The notes beneath the pieces are model-generated. The model worked only from the letters and a program-made list of their open reading frames with translations, was not told the origin of the DNA and made no database searches. Positions 25,637-34,305 of a DNA stretch of 64,000 nucleotides are shown here, piece by piece. Positions within the stretch are counted from its first letter, which is position 1, and each line of letters begins with the position of its first letter. Source of the DNA: Alkalihalobacillus sp. LMS39 (lineage in GTDB: Bacteria > Bacillota > Bacilli > Bacillales > Bacillaceae_F); the NCBI RefSeq assembly GCF_022812285.1, contig NZ_CP093300.1, forward strand, positions 2,232,001 to 2,296,000, in the 5' to 3' direction. A program made the position numbers and the translations under genes.

Positions 25637-26173
25637 TTGAATACTCGTAAATTAGTAAGTGGTATTGTTTTAATCATAGCGTTTCTTTTCATTGGTTATT
25701 CTGTGTATACAAATGTGATTTCGGATAAAGTTGGTACGGATAAAGGAAATGTCGCCCCTGATTTTACGGCAGAGCGTTGGCCAGCTGAATTAGGTCCCGG
25801 TGCCTTGTCCGACTATAAAGGGAATATCGTTGTGTTAAATTTTTGGGCATCATGGTGTGAGCCTTGTCGAGATGAGATGCCAGAGTTAATGGCGTTTCAA
25901 GATGATTTTCAAGATGCAGGAATAGAAGTCGTTGGAGTCAATATGACGAGAACAGAAAGAAGAAAAGTAGATGGGGAAGAGTTTTTGGAAGAAATGAACA
26001 TTACGTTCCCTTCTTTTTTTGATTATGAAGGTGAGATTTTTAAAGCATATCAACCACAATTTTTTCCAACTACTTATATTCTTAATGAAGATTTATTAAT
26101 CGAAGCGGTTATTCGAGGGGAACTTGACTACGAAATGCTTGAGCATGTTGTTACACCGCTTTTAAGCGAATAG
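25637..26173 (+). CDS. TlpA/ResA-like membrane-anchored thiol-disulfide oxidoreductase
   Basis: A 178-residue thioredoxin-fold protein. An N-terminal membrane anchor (about 6-25) is followed by an extracytoplasmic domain beginning APDFTAERW. The active site is WASWCEPCRDEMP (Cys pair about residues 78-81) and a cis-Pro segment FFPTTYIL lies near residue 140. It would reduce disulfides outside the membrane, for example in cytochrome c maturation or metal-center assembly. TTG 25637 is the start, with AGGAGGGAG upstream. No cytochrome genes are nearby, so the partner is unknown. Confidence 0.87.
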   Translation: MNTRKLVSGIVLIIAFLFIGYSVYTNVISDKVGTDKGNVAPDFTAERWPAELGPGALSDYKGNIVVLNFWASWCEPCRDEMPELMAFQDDFQDAGIEVVGVNMTRTERRKVDGEEFLEEMNITFPSFFDYEGEIFKAYQPQFFPTTYILNEDLLIEAVIRGELDYEMLEHVVTPLLSE

Positions 26174-26195
26174 CTTTGATTTCTCTTTCTTTATT

Positions 26196-26236
26196 AGCCT
26201 ACTGGTTAGAAACCTCTTATCAGTAGGTTTTTTTTG
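26196..26236 (+). terminator. Terminator of the TlpA-like gene
   Basis: AGCCTACTG and CAGTAGGTT pair around a 16-nt loop and are followed by a long T-run. Confidence 0.75.
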
Positions 26237-26359
26237 TTTTTTTGTGACTCATCAATCTAGTTTACTCCGGTTAGGAATTAAAATGGTTTTACTTCCGGAA
26301 TTTAGGGAATAACAGTGTAATGTAATATAATGGATAAAAACAACGGAGAGGAAGCGAAC

Positions 26360-27439
26360 ATGTATAAAGAGGTGTCAACAAAAGTAACAGAAATTATATT
26401 TGAAGATGAGAAAATTCAACTCGTCAAAACAACGGATGGCGCGGGGAAGGCGATTTTGTATTTAGACTTTTTACAGAGAGTGTTCGTCAATGATACGATA
26501 ACAATTAACATTACCGCTACCGCGCTCGGGCTTGGTACTGGTGGTTGGGATATTGTCACAAATGTAGAAGGACAAAAAAATATCGAGATTCAAGGTGAAG
26601 GACATATTATGAAAGCAAGGTATATGCCTTCTCAACATACGGTATTATCAGTAGAAGCACAAGAAAGTCCTTACCATTCATTATTTGAACAATCTTTTCA
26701 GCTTAAGGGCGATTATATTTTATTAGCTGAGTTACATAGTATGCTCCCAATCATTTATAGTATGGTGAAGATTTTGTCGCAGTCGGTTTCAATGGCTATT
26801 ATTATTAGTGATGAGGCCGCTATCCCACTTCGGATAAGTGAACATATTCGCATATTGCAACAAGATTCACAAGTGTATACGATTACTTGTGGGCAAGCTT
26901 TTGGTGGTGATTATGAAGCCGTTAATATTCAAACTGCTTTACAATTTGCAAAACAACAGCTCCAAACCGATTTCGTTGTTATCTCGTTAGGACCAGGTGT
27001 AGTTGGAACTGGTACAAAGTATGGTTTTAGTGGAATGGCATTAGCCGAGTGGGCCAATATTATTGGAGCTTTAAAAGGTACCCCTGTTTGGATTCCAAGA
27101 ATTTCGTTTGCAGATAAACGGAATCGACATAAAGGGATTAGTCATCATACGCTAACACCGTTATTTGAGTTTACGTATGCAAAAAGTATTGTACCTATCC
27201 CTAACTTTCAAAATGAATGGGACACTATACTGGATGAACAAATTCAAACGAATTATGCTGACCATGTGACTTTCGAAAAACATCCAATAACAAAAGTAGA
27301 ATCACTACTTAAACAAGGGGTAACATCATACCCACTTGAATTGAGTACGATGGGAAGGACAATTGAAACAGATTTTGCGTTTTTCCTCAGTGTTGCCTCT
27401 GCGGCGTATTGGCTGTTAGAGAAAAAAAGAATCGTTTAA
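26360..27439 (+). CDS. DUF3866 family protein
   Basis: A 359-residue soluble protein of the DUF3866 family, found next to nudF in many bacilli. It shows NITATALGLGTGGWDIV (about residue 50), VVISLGPGVVGTGTKYGFSGMA (about 215) and a C-terminal AFFLSVASAAYWLLE. There is no known enzymatic motif and its function is unknown. ATG 26360 follows GGAGAGGAAG; an upstream in-frame ATG at 26330 lacks a site. Its stop codon overlaps the stop of the convergent mciZ by 3 nt, so the two transcripts overlap antisense at their ends. Confidence 0.8.
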   Translation: MYKEVSTKVTEIIFEDEKIQLVKTTDGAGKAILYLDFLQRVFVNDTITINITATALGLGTGGWDIVTNVEGQKNIEIQGEGHIMKARYMPSQHTVLSVEAQESPYHSLFEQSFQLKGDYILLAELHSMLPIIYSMVKILSQSVSMAIIISDEAAIPLRISEHIRILQQDSQVYTITCGQAFGGDYEAVNIQTALQFAKQQLQTDFVVISLGPGVVGTGTKYGFSGMALAEWANIIGALKGTPVWIPRISFADKRNRHKGISHHTLTPLFEFTYAKSIVPIPNFQNEWDTILDEQIQTNYADHVTFEKHPITKVESLLKQGVTSYPLELSTMGRTIETDFAFFLSVASAAYWLLEKKRIV

Positions 27440-27573
27440 TGTTGCTTTGGTGAAATCGCAGTTTTCCATTGTTCAATCGTTTCATATTGCTTAGCGTATT
27501 GTTTTAATATCGTTTGTACTTGCCAAGCTTTACCAACAATCGTAACTCCGTTTGTCGTGACATAAACTTTCAC
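27436..27573 (-). CDS. mciZ: MciZ-like FtsZ inhibitor peptide
   Basis: A 45-residue GTG-initiated frame with a strong ribosome site (AAGGAGG, on the minus strand). Its N-terminus MKVYVTTNGVTIVGKAW and following LKQYAKQYETIEQW align with Bacillus subtilis MciZ as I remember it (MKV...GV..VGKAW......LK.Y). MciZ is made in the mother cell during sporulation and caps FtsZ filaments to block division. Location next to nudF also matches. The C-terminus is about five residues longer than in B. subtilis. No convincing sigma-E promoter could be read. The gene is small enough to be missed by automatic callers. Confidence 0.8.
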   Translation of the reverse strand: MKVYVTTNGVTIVGKAWQVQTILKQYAKQYETIEQWKTAISPKQH

Positions 27574-27665
27574 CTTATCGCCTCCTTATTCATGTAATGA
27601 CAAGCTTGTCGTATGATAGACTTTATGAAGGGAAAAATCTTTTTAGAACTTGGAGGAATGTGAAG

Positions 27666-28211
27666 ATGGATGAACATTTATACGAAAAAACAATAAGCAC
27701 AACACCGATTTATAAAGGAAGAGTGATTGATTTAGAAATTGATGAGGTGGAGCTTCCCGATGGAAAGACAAGTAAGAGAGAATTAGTCCGCCATCCTGGT
27801 GCGGTTGCGATTATTGCTGTGACAACAGAAGGAAAATTAGTCGTCGTTCGGCAATATCGAAAAGCATTAGATCGCGTGATTGTTGAAATTCCAGCAGGGA
27901 AATTAGAAATTAATGAAGACCCGTTAGAATGTGCGATGCGTGAACTTGAAGAGGAGACAGGTTATAAGGCGGTATCATTACAATATGTAACGTCTTTTTA
28001 TACGTCACCTGGCTTTGCTGATGAAATTGTTCATTTATATTTTACAGACAGCTTACGACACGGTACATGCCAAACAGATGATGATGAATTTGTTGAGCAG
28101 ATCGAAATTACATTAGAAGAAGCGTTAGAACTCATTCAAACAAAAGAGATTTATGATGCAAAAACAGCATACGCTGTCCAATATTTACAGCTTTTACATA
28201 TAAATAGGTGA
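27666..28211 (+). CDS. nudF: ADP-ribose pyrophosphatase (Nudix)
   Basis: A 181-residue Nudix hydrolase that splits ADP-ribose to AMP and ribose 5-phosphate. The Nudix box is complete: GKLEINEDPLECAMRELEEE with TGYKA following (about residues 78-102). The RQYRKALD..VIVEIPAG segment before it is typical of ADP-ribose enzymes. ATG 27666 has TTGGAGGAATG upstream; the longer frame from 27597 is not supported. It lies 6 nt before the endonuclease Q gene, so both are likely in one transcript. Confidence 0.92.
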   Translation: MDEHLYEKTISTTPIYKGRVIDLEIDEVELPDGKTSKRELVRHPGAVAIIAVTTEGKLVVVRQYRKALDRVIVEIPAGKLEINEDPLECAMRELEEETGYKAVSLQYVTSFYTSPGFADEIVHLYFTDSLRHGTCQTDDDEFVEQIEITLEEALELIQTKEIYDAKTAYAVQYLQLLHINR

Positions 28212-28217
28212 GGGAAG

Positions 28218-29381
28218 TTGCAAAAAGCATTTGTAGATTTACATATTCATATTGGCCGGACGAAAACGGGAAAAGCGGTAAAAATTACGGGTTCAAAAAC
28301 GTTAACATTACAAAATATTGTTGATTTCGCTTCTTCAATAAAAGGGTTACATATGATTGGTGTGATTGATTGTCATGTACCCGAAGTTATTTCTGAATTA
28401 GAAGAGACGATACAAAATGGGGTTGCGACGGAGCATCAAGATGGAGGAATTGTTTTTGCAAATAGCCTTGTCTTACTCCTCGGTTCAGAAATAGAAGTAT
28501 ATGATGAACATTCAAGTGGACCGATTCATGTTCTTGTTTATTTACCTACATTAAAAAAGATGAAACAATTTAGCGAATGGCTCGCACCAAGAATGAAAAA
28601 CCGAACATTAAGCTCTCAACGGATTTATGAGAGTGGCATTGTGTTACAAGAAAAAGTAAAAGCACTGCAAGGCTTATTTATTCCAGCACATGTGTTTACT
28701 CCTTTTAAAAGCGTGTACGGAAAAGGTGTAAAGCAAAAAATGTCTGAAGTATTTCGCTTAGATTTAATTGATGCAGTCGAATTAGGGTTAAGTTCGGATA
28801 CTTCAATGGCAGAAGAAATTAATGAATTATCTTATTTTCCGTTTTTGACAAATTCAGATGCGCATTCTCTTGAAAAAATTGCAAGAGAATATCAAGTAAT
28901 GGCAATGAATGATTATTCGTTTAAAGATCTTCACAATGTCTTGCAAGAAAAAGAAGGCTGTCACATTATCGCAAATTACGGGTTAAACCCAAAACTAGGG
29001 AAATATTATAAAACGAGCTGTGCGAAATGCTATAAACAAAAAAGCGCGGATGTTTGTCAGTGTGGACATCGTCAATTTATAAAAGGGGTATCTGAGCGAA
29101 TACAGGAATTAAAAGGAGAAGGGAACAGAAAACAACGTCCTCCGTATATTCATCAAATTCCGTTAGAATTTATTCCGAAGCTAGGGCCAAAAACATTACA
29201 AGCACTTCGTGACCATTTTAAAACAGACATGGATATCATTCACCACGTATCGAAACAACAATTACAAACTGTTGTTAAAGATGACATTGCCACTTTAATA
29301 GACCAAGCTAGACTTGGAAAGTTACTAGTAGAAGAAGGTGGTGCAGGTCGTTACGGAAAGGTGAAGCGAGAGGAAGCATAG
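28218..29381 (+). CDS. Endonuclease Q family DNA repair nuclease
   Basis: A 387-residue PHP-domain protein. DLHIHIG (about residue 7) and later NSDAHSLEK (about 212) supply PHP metal ligands. A zinc-ribbon-like cluster, CAKCYK..DVCQCGHR, lies at about 265-285. The C-terminal part has a helix-hairpin-helix-like FIPKLGPKTLQAL. This is the architecture of endonuclease Q, which nicks DNA 5' of deaminated bases such as uracil and hypoxanthine. TTG 28218 is the start, with GAGGGAAG. Directly downstream of nudF. It corresponds to the gene called yqxK in B. subtilis as I recall. Confidence 0.85.
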   Translation: MQKAFVDLHIHIGRTKTGKAVKITGSKTLTLQNIVDFASSIKGLHMIGVIDCHVPEVISELEETIQNGVATEHQDGGIVFANSLVLLLGSEIEVYDEHSSGPIHVLVYLPTLKKMKQFSEWLAPRMKNRTLSSQRIYESGIVLQEKVKALQGLFIPAHVFTPFKSVYGKGVKQKMSEVFRLDLIDAVELGLSSDTSMAEEINELSYFPFLTNSDAHSLEKIAREYQVMAMNDYSFKDLHNVLQEKEGCHIIANYGLNPKLGKYYKTSCAKCYKQKSADVCQCGHRQFIKGVSERIQELKGEGNRKQRPPYIHQIPLEFIPKLGPKTLQALRDHFKTDMDIIHHVSKQQLQTVVKDDIATLIDQARLGKLLVEEGGAGRYGKVKREEA

Positions 29382-29410
29382 TGAGTCGCTTCCTCTATTA
29401 TTTTCTTTTC
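29369..29410 (+). terminator. Terminator overlapping the endonuclease Q stop
   Basis: AGAGGAAGC (29369-29377) and GCTTCCTCT (29388-29396) form a perfect 9-bp stem followed by a T-rich tract. The stem starts inside the last codons. Confidence 0.7.
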
Positions 29411-29491
29411 TACTTTTTTATAATTGCTGTCATAGATTATCTTTTCAGATCATAGATTGGAGTATAAGTGTGTTAGGGAGGTAATCCAATT

Positions 29492-30133
29492 ATGAATAGA
29501 AATAGAATCGGACAGGCCATAAGTTATCATATTGAAGAAAATCGCTCAATTTACCTTTTTACCATTGTACTTTTTCTTGTTGGAATTGTGTTTGGTGCCA
29601 TTATTGTTAATAGTTTAAGTTTAACGCAGAAAAATGATTTATATATGTACTTAAATCAATTTTTTGGACAAGTGGAAGAAGGGCAAATTGCTCAAGCTTC
29701 TACGATGTTTTCTCATACATTTTCACACTATGCGAAATATTTTGGGCTCATGTGGATTTTAGGTTTATCTATTATTGGGCTACCGGTCATTTTAATTTTA
29801 TTATTTTTAAAAGGTGTTGTTGTCGGTTTTACGGTAGGCTTTCTCGTTAATCAAATGGGGATGTCCGGATTCTTGCTAGCTTTTGTTTCTGTTATGCCAC
29901 AAAACTTTATTCTTGTGCCAGCCTTTATTATTGTTTCGGTGGCGTCAGTGTCTTTTTGTTTAAAGATGATTCGTAATCAATTTGTGAAACGAAGCAACAT
30001 GCCTATTTTCCCACAATTTTTACGATACTCGATGCTTATTTTATGTGTAGGTGCCCTTTTAGTTGTTGCATCAGCGATTGAAGCCTATGTTTCTCCTGTT
30101 GTTATGAGAGTTGTAATATCAAGTTTCATTTAA
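29492..30133 (+). CDS. spoIIM: Stage II sporulation protein M
   Basis: A 213-residue membrane protein with five to six helices, matching SpoIIM in length and in the motif GIVFGAIIVNSL near the N-terminus and VSVMPQNFILVPAFI (about residue 135). SpoIIM scaffolds the SpoIIDMP complex that remodels peptidoglycan during forespore engulfment. ATG 29492 is preceded by GGGAGG. Its position before fur is the standard Bacillus arrangement. This gene is direct evidence that the organism is, or recently was, spore-forming. Confidence 0.93.
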   Translation: MNRNRIGQAISYHIEENRSIYLFTIVLFLVGIVFGAIIVNSLSLTQKNDLYMYLNQFFGQVEEGQIAQASTMFSHTFSHYAKYFGLMWILGLSIIGLPVILILLFLKGVVVGFTVGFLVNQMGMSGFLLAFVSVMPQNFILVPAFIIVSVASVSFCLKMIRNQFVKRSNMPIFPQFLRYSMLILCVGALLVVASAIEAYVSPVVMRVVISSFI

Positions 30134-30163
30134 TAAATTTATTTTTTAATAATTATTTTGTTT

Positions 30164-30178
30164 TGATAATCATTATCA
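30164..30178. promoter_or_regulatory. Perfect 7-1-7 Fur box upstream of fur
   Basis: TGATAATCATTATCA is a perfect inverted repeat (7-1-7) matching the Bacillus Fur box. It lies 13 nt upstream of the fur -35 hexamer, pointing to iron-dependent autoregulation. PerR and Zur boxes share parts of this pattern. Confidence 0.85.
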
Positions 30179-30191
30179 TAAGATAATCCCT

Positions 30192-30220
30192 TTGACACCC
30201 TTTTTTAAAATGATTATAAT
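30192..30220 (+). promoter_or_regulatory. Consensus sigma-A promoter of fur
   Basis: TTGACA (30192-30197), a 17-nt spacer and TATAAT (30215-30220): a perfect consensus promoter. Confidence 0.88.
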
Positions 30221-30255
30221 AATGAAAGGAAAGTCTGAGGGAGGGGCAATAAAAA

Positions 30256-30720
30256 ATGGAAAACCGCATTGAGCGCATCAAAAAACAGTTGCACTCACAA
30301 AGCTATAAGCTTACCCCACAACGAGAAGCGACGGTTCGAGTTCTATTAGAGCATGAAGAAGATCATTTAAGTGCTGAGGACGTATACCTCCTTGTCAAAG
30401 AAAAAGCACCAGAAATTGGGTTAGCGACTGTATATCGAACGTTGGAATTATTAACAGAATTAAAAGTTGTTGATAAAATAAATTTTGGTGATGGTGTTGC
30501 ACGGTATGATTTACGACAAGAAGGGGCGGAACATTTCCATCACCATCTTGTTTGTGTTGAATGTGGAGCTGTTGACGAAATCCAAGAAGATTTACTTGGT
30601 GATGTCGAAGTGATTGTTGAGCGGGATTGGAATTTTAAAATAAAAGATCACCGATTAACATTTCATGGGATTTGTTATCGTTGCCACGATAAAGAGAAAG
30701 AAGAGGATAAGGAAGAGTAA
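30256..30720 (+). CDS. fur: Ferric uptake regulator
   Basis: A 154-residue Fur. The winged-helix DNA-binding domain includes LTPQREATVRVLLE and GLATVYRTLELL. The metal site is HFHHHLVCVECG (about residues 94-105), and a second CYRC pair near the C-terminus completes the structural zinc site (CxxC...CxxC). It represses iron uptake genes with Fe(II). Assignment to Fur rather than PerR or Zur rests on the conserved position between spoIIM and yqzK and the Fur box in its own promoter. Its acidic tail (EKEEDKEE) is unremarkable. Confidence 0.93.
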   Translation: MENRIERIKKQLHSQSYKLTPQREATVRVLLEHEEDHLSAEDVYLLVKEKAPEIGLATVYRTLELLTELKVVDKINFGDGVARYDLRQEGAEHFHHHLVCVECGAVDEIQEDLLGDVEVIVERDWNFKIKDHRLTFHGICYRCHDKEKEEDKEE

Positions 30721-30752
30721 AGAACTTTTTCATGTAGAAAAGGTTCTTTTTT
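30719..30752 (+). terminator. Terminator of fur
   Basis: AAGAACTTTT and AAAAGGTTCTT pair across a short loop and are followed by TTTT, at the fur stop codon. Confidence 0.78.
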
Positions 30753-30872
30753 ACATTTAGGCGGAATTGTTTACTAGAGAATTGATTGATCTAGGTATAT
30801 TTAGGACCATTTTTGGCATATCTTGTACTAAAGATATAATAGTACGGGAAATGTTGATTAGGAGGTCTCTTC

Positions 30873-31103
30873 ATGAAGTCGTGGCTTCAATTAGTTGGAA
30901 ATACAGTGAAAGTGTTTATTGTATTTATGGGATGCACACTTATATTTTATTATGGTATTCTATGGGTAAGTAAAGAATATGAGAGTTATCACCGATATGA
31001 TGAACCAAAAGGTCGTGCTGTTAAAGTGGTTCAAATGGACGAGCACCAACCTTTACCTGAATGGGTTGAGCGGTTAATGTTTTTCTATCATTTTGGAGAA
31101 TAG
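30873..31103 (+). CDS. yqzK: YqzK family (DUF4227) small membrane protein
   Basis: A 76-residue protein with one N-terminal membrane helix (about 8-29) and a charged C-terminal part containing [15 protein letters not shown]. Size and place between fur and xerD match YqzK, a conserved Bacillus protein of unknown function. ATG 30873 follows TAGGAGGTC. It lies 23 nt before xerD and is likely cotranscribed with it. Confidence 0.85.
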   Translation: MKSWLQLVGNTVKVFIVFMGCTLIFYYGILWVSKEYESYHRYDEPKGRAVKVVQMDEHQPLPEWVERLMFFYHFGE

Positions 31104-31126
31104 CTCAAATACTAGGAGCGATGGTT

Positions 31127-32017
31127 ATGAACGATCTGATTTCGGATTTTATCCATTACGTCATTGTAGAACGAGGATTGTCAGACAATACGGTTCAGTC
31201 GTATAAACGTGATTTAACACAATATCAGTTGTACGTGAGTGAAGTTGAGCAAATTTCACATGTCAATGATATTGATCGTTCCATTATTTTAAACTACTTA
31301 TATTTTTTAAAAGATAAAGGACGTGCCGATACAACGATTGCTAGAACGATAGCTTCGATTCGTGCTTTTCATCAATTTTTATTAAGAGAAAAAGCAGCTA
31401 ACCAAGACCCGTCAGTTCATATTGAAATTCCAAAAACAACAAAGCGTCTACCAAAAGTTCTCTCGCCTAGTGAGGTTGAAGCGCTCTTAGAAGCACCAAA
31501 TGGTAAGGATGACTTTTCTATTCGAAATAAAGCAATGTTAGAATTGTTATATGCTACGGGAATGCGAGTTTCTGAGCTGTGTCAACTAGAAATGAAGGAT
31601 GTTCACATATCGATGGGGTTTATTCGTTGTATCGGAAAAGGGAATAAAGAACGGATTATTCCACTTGGTTCACATGCGACGAAAAGTATGAATGAATATT
31701 TAGAGCATTCCCGCCCAACTATGCTAAAGAAAAATTCTCATCATAAAGTATTTGTGAATCATACAGGAAAGCCATTATCACGACAAGGGTTTTGGAAAAT
31801 TTTGAAAATACTTGCGAAAAAAGCAAAAATTGAAAAAGAGTTAACTCCTCATACACTTCGTCATTCTTTTGCGACGCATCTTCTTGAAAATGGAGCTGAC
31901 TTACGAGCGGTGCAAGAAATGTTAGGCCATGCTGACATCTCTACAACACAAATTTATACCCATGTCACAAAAACTCGTTTAAAAGATGTGTACGCCCAGT
32001 TTCATCCACGGGCGTAA
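31127..32017 (+). CDS. xerD: Tyrosine recombinase XerD
   Basis: A 296-residue site-specific recombinase that with XerC resolves chromosome dimers at dif. The N-terminal SAM-like core-binding domain (about 1-85) is followed by the catalytic domain with ATGMRVSEL (first Arg), GKGNKER (Lys), [12 protein letters not shown] (His-x-x-Arg), [15 protein letters not shown] (His and the nucleophilic Tyr). ATG 31127 gives better spacing to AGGAGCG than ATG 31121. The conserved position before drm supports XerD rather than XerC or a phage integrase. Confidence 0.93.
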   Translation: MNDLISDFIHYVIVERGLSDNTVQSYKRDLTQYQLYVSEVEQISHVNDIDRSIILNYLYFLKDKGRADTTIARTIASIRAFHQFLLREKAANQDPSVHIEIPKTTKRLPKVLSPSEVEALLEAPNGKDDFSIRNKAMLELLYATGMRVSELCQLEMKDVHISMGFIRCIGKGNKERIIPLGSHATKSMNEYLEHSRPTMLKKNSHHKVFVNHTGKPLSRQGFWKILKILAKKAKIEKELTPHTLRHSFATHLLENGADLRAVQEMLGHADISTTQIYTHVTKTRLKDVYAQFHPRA

Positions 32018-32022
32018 TTTTT

Positions 32023-32212
32023 TTAAAAGATAAGAAAGCATAAAAATTTTGGTATAGCAATGAAGCTTTGAAAGCTTATTCTAGAAGAGCGAAGGCTGCG
32101 CTCCTGCGCGTTTCACCCCAAGAAGAGCACTTGGGGTTTACTGTTAAAAGCGGGCAGGTCTCCGCACTTCGCTTGAAACGAAAAGACGATCCGCGTTTTT
32201 CTTTATGAGCTT
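32023..32212 (+). repeat. Repeat family 2, copy 3 (long form)
   Basis: AAAAGATAAGAAAGC, AAATTTTGGTATAGCAATG, AAGCTTTGAAAGCTT, AAGAGCGAAGGCTGCGCTCC, the central CACCCCAAGAAGAGCACTTG and AAAGCGGGCAGGTCTCCGC, and the end hairpin AAAAGACGATCCGCGTTTTT. It occupies the xerD-drm gap, which is short in B. subtilis as I recall. Confidence 0.87.
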
Positions 32213-32279
32213 CTTGTTTATTATTTCCTTTGTGTTTCGGGTATAGTAAAAGCAAGGATGGAATAAAAGGAGAGATTGG

Positions 32280-33458
32280 ATGGCAACTCAATTTAAGCGG
32301 ATATTTATTATCGTCATGGATTCGGTAGGAATTGGAGAAGCTCCTGATGCCGAAAAATTTGGCGATAAAGGGGCAGATACGATAGGTCACATTGCCCAGT
32401 ACCGAAATGGATTACATATGCCAACAATGGCACAACTTGGTTTAAGTCACATACGAGACATACAAGGAATTGAAAAAGTCGCAACACCTCTCGCTCATTA
32501 TGGAAAAATGGCTGAAGCTTCCCATGGGAAAGATACAATGACTGGTCATTGGGAGATTATGGGACTTTACATAGAAGAGCCTTTTCAAACGTTCCCAAAC
32601 GGATTTCCTTCCTCTTTAATCAAACAGTTGGAAAAGTACGCTGACAGGCGTATTATTGGAAATAAAGTAGCGAGTGGAACAGAAATTCTTGATGAATTAG
32701 GGCAGCGACATGTAGAATCAGGCGACTTGATTGTTTATACATCAGCAGATTCGGTGTTACAAATTGCTGCACATGAAGAGGTGGTCCCGCTAGATGAATT
32801 ATATGACATATGCAAAAAAGCCCGTGAGCTAACAAGAGATGCGCCTTATATGGTTGGTAGAATTATCGCTCGCCCATTTATAGGTGAACAAAGGAATTGG
32901 GAAAGAACACCTAACCGTCATGATTATGCTTTAAAACCATTTGAAAGAACGGTCATGAATGATTTAGTGGATGCAGGGTATGATTCCTTAGCGATCGGTA
33001 AAATTAGTGATATTTATGATGGTGAAGGAATTTCTGAATCGATCCGAACGACATCAAATGATGATGGGATGGATAAATTGATTGAAACAATGAAGAAAGA
33101 CTTTATCGGAATTAGCTTTTTAAATTTAGTTGATTTCGATGCGAAATTTGGTCATCGACGTGACCCAAAAGGTTATGGAGATGCGTTAGAAACATTCGAT
33201 ACCCAACTTCCTAAAGTACTTTCTTGCATGAATAAAGAAGATTTGCTCATCATAACTGCGGATCATGGTAATGACCCTGTTCACCATGGAACAGACCATA
33301 CGCGTGAATATGTACCGCTTCTTGTTTATCACACTGAGAGTGTACCAGGTAAAAATTTAGGAATTCGTTCCACCTTTGCTGATATCGGGGCAACGATAGC
33401 AGATAATTTCAATGTGAAAATGCCAAGCTACGGAAAAAGTTTTTTACAAGAATTATGA
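32280..33458 (+). CDS. drm: Phosphopentomutase
   Basis: A 392-residue metalloenzyme of the alkaline phosphatase superfamily that interconverts (deoxy)ribose 1- and 5-phosphate. [12 protein letters not shown] (about residues 13-24) begins the metal site, [11 protein letters not shown] holds the phosphorylated Thr, and [18 protein letters not shown] (about 325) supplies the remaining ligands. ATG 32280 follows AAAAGGAGAG. It is followed at 17 nt by two purine nucleoside phosphorylases and pdp, forming a nucleoside salvage operon. It is also known as deoB. Confidence 0.94.
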   Translation: MATQFKRIFIIVMDSVGIGEAPDAEKFGDKGADTIGHIAQYRNGLHMPTMAQLGLSHIRDIQGIEKVATPLAHYGKMAEASHGKDTMTGHWEIMGLYIEEPFQTFPNGFPSSLIKQLEKYADRRIIGNKVASGTEILDELGQRHVESGDLIVYTSADSVLQIAAHEEVVPLDELYDICKKARELTRDAPYMVGRIIARPFIGEQRNWERTPNRHDYALKPFERTVMNDLVDAGYDSLAIGKISDIYDGEGISESIRTTSNDDGMDKLIETMKKDFIGISFLNLVDFDAKFGHRRDPKGYGDALETFDTQLPKVLSCMNKEDLLIITADHGNDPVHHGTDHTREYVPLLVYHTESVPGKNLGIRSTFADIGATIADNFNVKMPSYGKSFLQEL

Positions 33459-33475
33459 TATAGGAGTGTTGTTTT

Positions 33476-34291
33476 ATGAATGAAAAATCAATTGCAGAAG
33501 CCGTTTCTTTTTTACAAAAAAAGATTGATGTTACACCTCATATTGGGTTTATTTTAGGGTCTGGCTTAGGTGTATTAGCGGATAAAATTGAAAACCCGAT
33601 TAAAGTCCCATATGAGACGATTCCACAGTTCCCTGTTTCGACTGTTGAAGGTCATGCTGGACAATTGGTGTTTGGTCAATTAGAAGGTCAACACGTAGTC
33701 GCCATGCAAGGAAGATTTCATTTTTATGAAGGTTATAGCTTAGATAAAGTGACATTTCCAGTCCGAGTGATGAAATCGTTAGGCGTTGAAACGATCATTG
33801 TAACGAATGCTGCTGGAGGAGTGAACGAAGAGTATTCTGCTGGAGATTTAATGCTAATTAAGGACCATATAAATAATATGAGCACAAATCCATTAATCGG
33901 ACCAAATGATGATTCGTTTGGTGTTCGCTTTCCGGATATGTCGAATGCGTATTCCCCACGATTGCGAACAATTGCAAAACAAGTAGCTGACAAATTACAT
34001 ATTTCATTACAAGAAGGTGTGTATGTCGGCAATACAGGTCCTTCCTATGAAACACCTGCGGAAATTCGAATGCTACGTATATTAGGAGCAGATGCTGTTG
34101 GGATGTCGACAGTGCCAGAAGTCGTTGTTGCTAGACATGCTGGTATGGAAGTGTTAGGAATTTCATGTATCTCCAATATGGCAGCGGGAATTTTAGACCA
34201 GCCATTAAGTCATGATGAAGTAATGGAAACAACAGAGCAAGTGAAAGAAGATTTCCTTGCCCTTATTCAAGCGATTGTCAAAGAGATGTAA
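33476..34291 (+). CDS. pupG: Purine nucleoside phosphorylase 1 (guanosine/inosine type)
   Basis: A 271-residue class I trimeric-type phosphorylase. ILGSGLGVLA binds phosphate, [11 protein letters not shown] and MQGRFHFYEGY follow, TNAAGGVN and GMSTVPEV are typical of the family. The base-recognition segment SCISNMAAG places Asn at residue 234, the residue that recognises 6-oxopurines in this family. It therefore likely acts on inosine and guanosine. ATG 33476; spacing to drm is short, so the gene is in the operon. It is followed 14 nt later by a close paralogue. Confidence 0.9.
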   Translation: MNEKSIAEAVSFLQKKIDVTPHIGFILGSGLGVLADKIENPIKVPYETIPQFPVSTVEGHAGQLVFGQLEGQHVVAMQGRFHFYEGYSLDKVTFPVRVMKSLGVETIIVTNAAGGVNEEYSAGDLMLIKDHINNMSTNPLIGPNDDSFGVRFPDMSNAYSPRLRTIAKQVADKLHISLQEGVYVGNTGPSYETPAEIRMLRILGADAVGMSTVPEVVVARHAGMEVLGISCISNMAAGILDQPLSHDEVMETTEQVKEDFLALIQAIVKEM

Positions 34292-34305
34292 GGGGGACAT
34301 AACGA

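Noticed and set aside
30767-30973. 68-codon plus-strand frame between fur and yqzK
   Set aside because: Overlaps yqzK in a different phase; yqzK has the AGGAGG site and a known family pattern.
32076-32390. Minus-strand 104-codon frame across the xerD-drm gap
   Set aside because: It is formed by the GC-richer family 2 repeat and runs antisense into drm.
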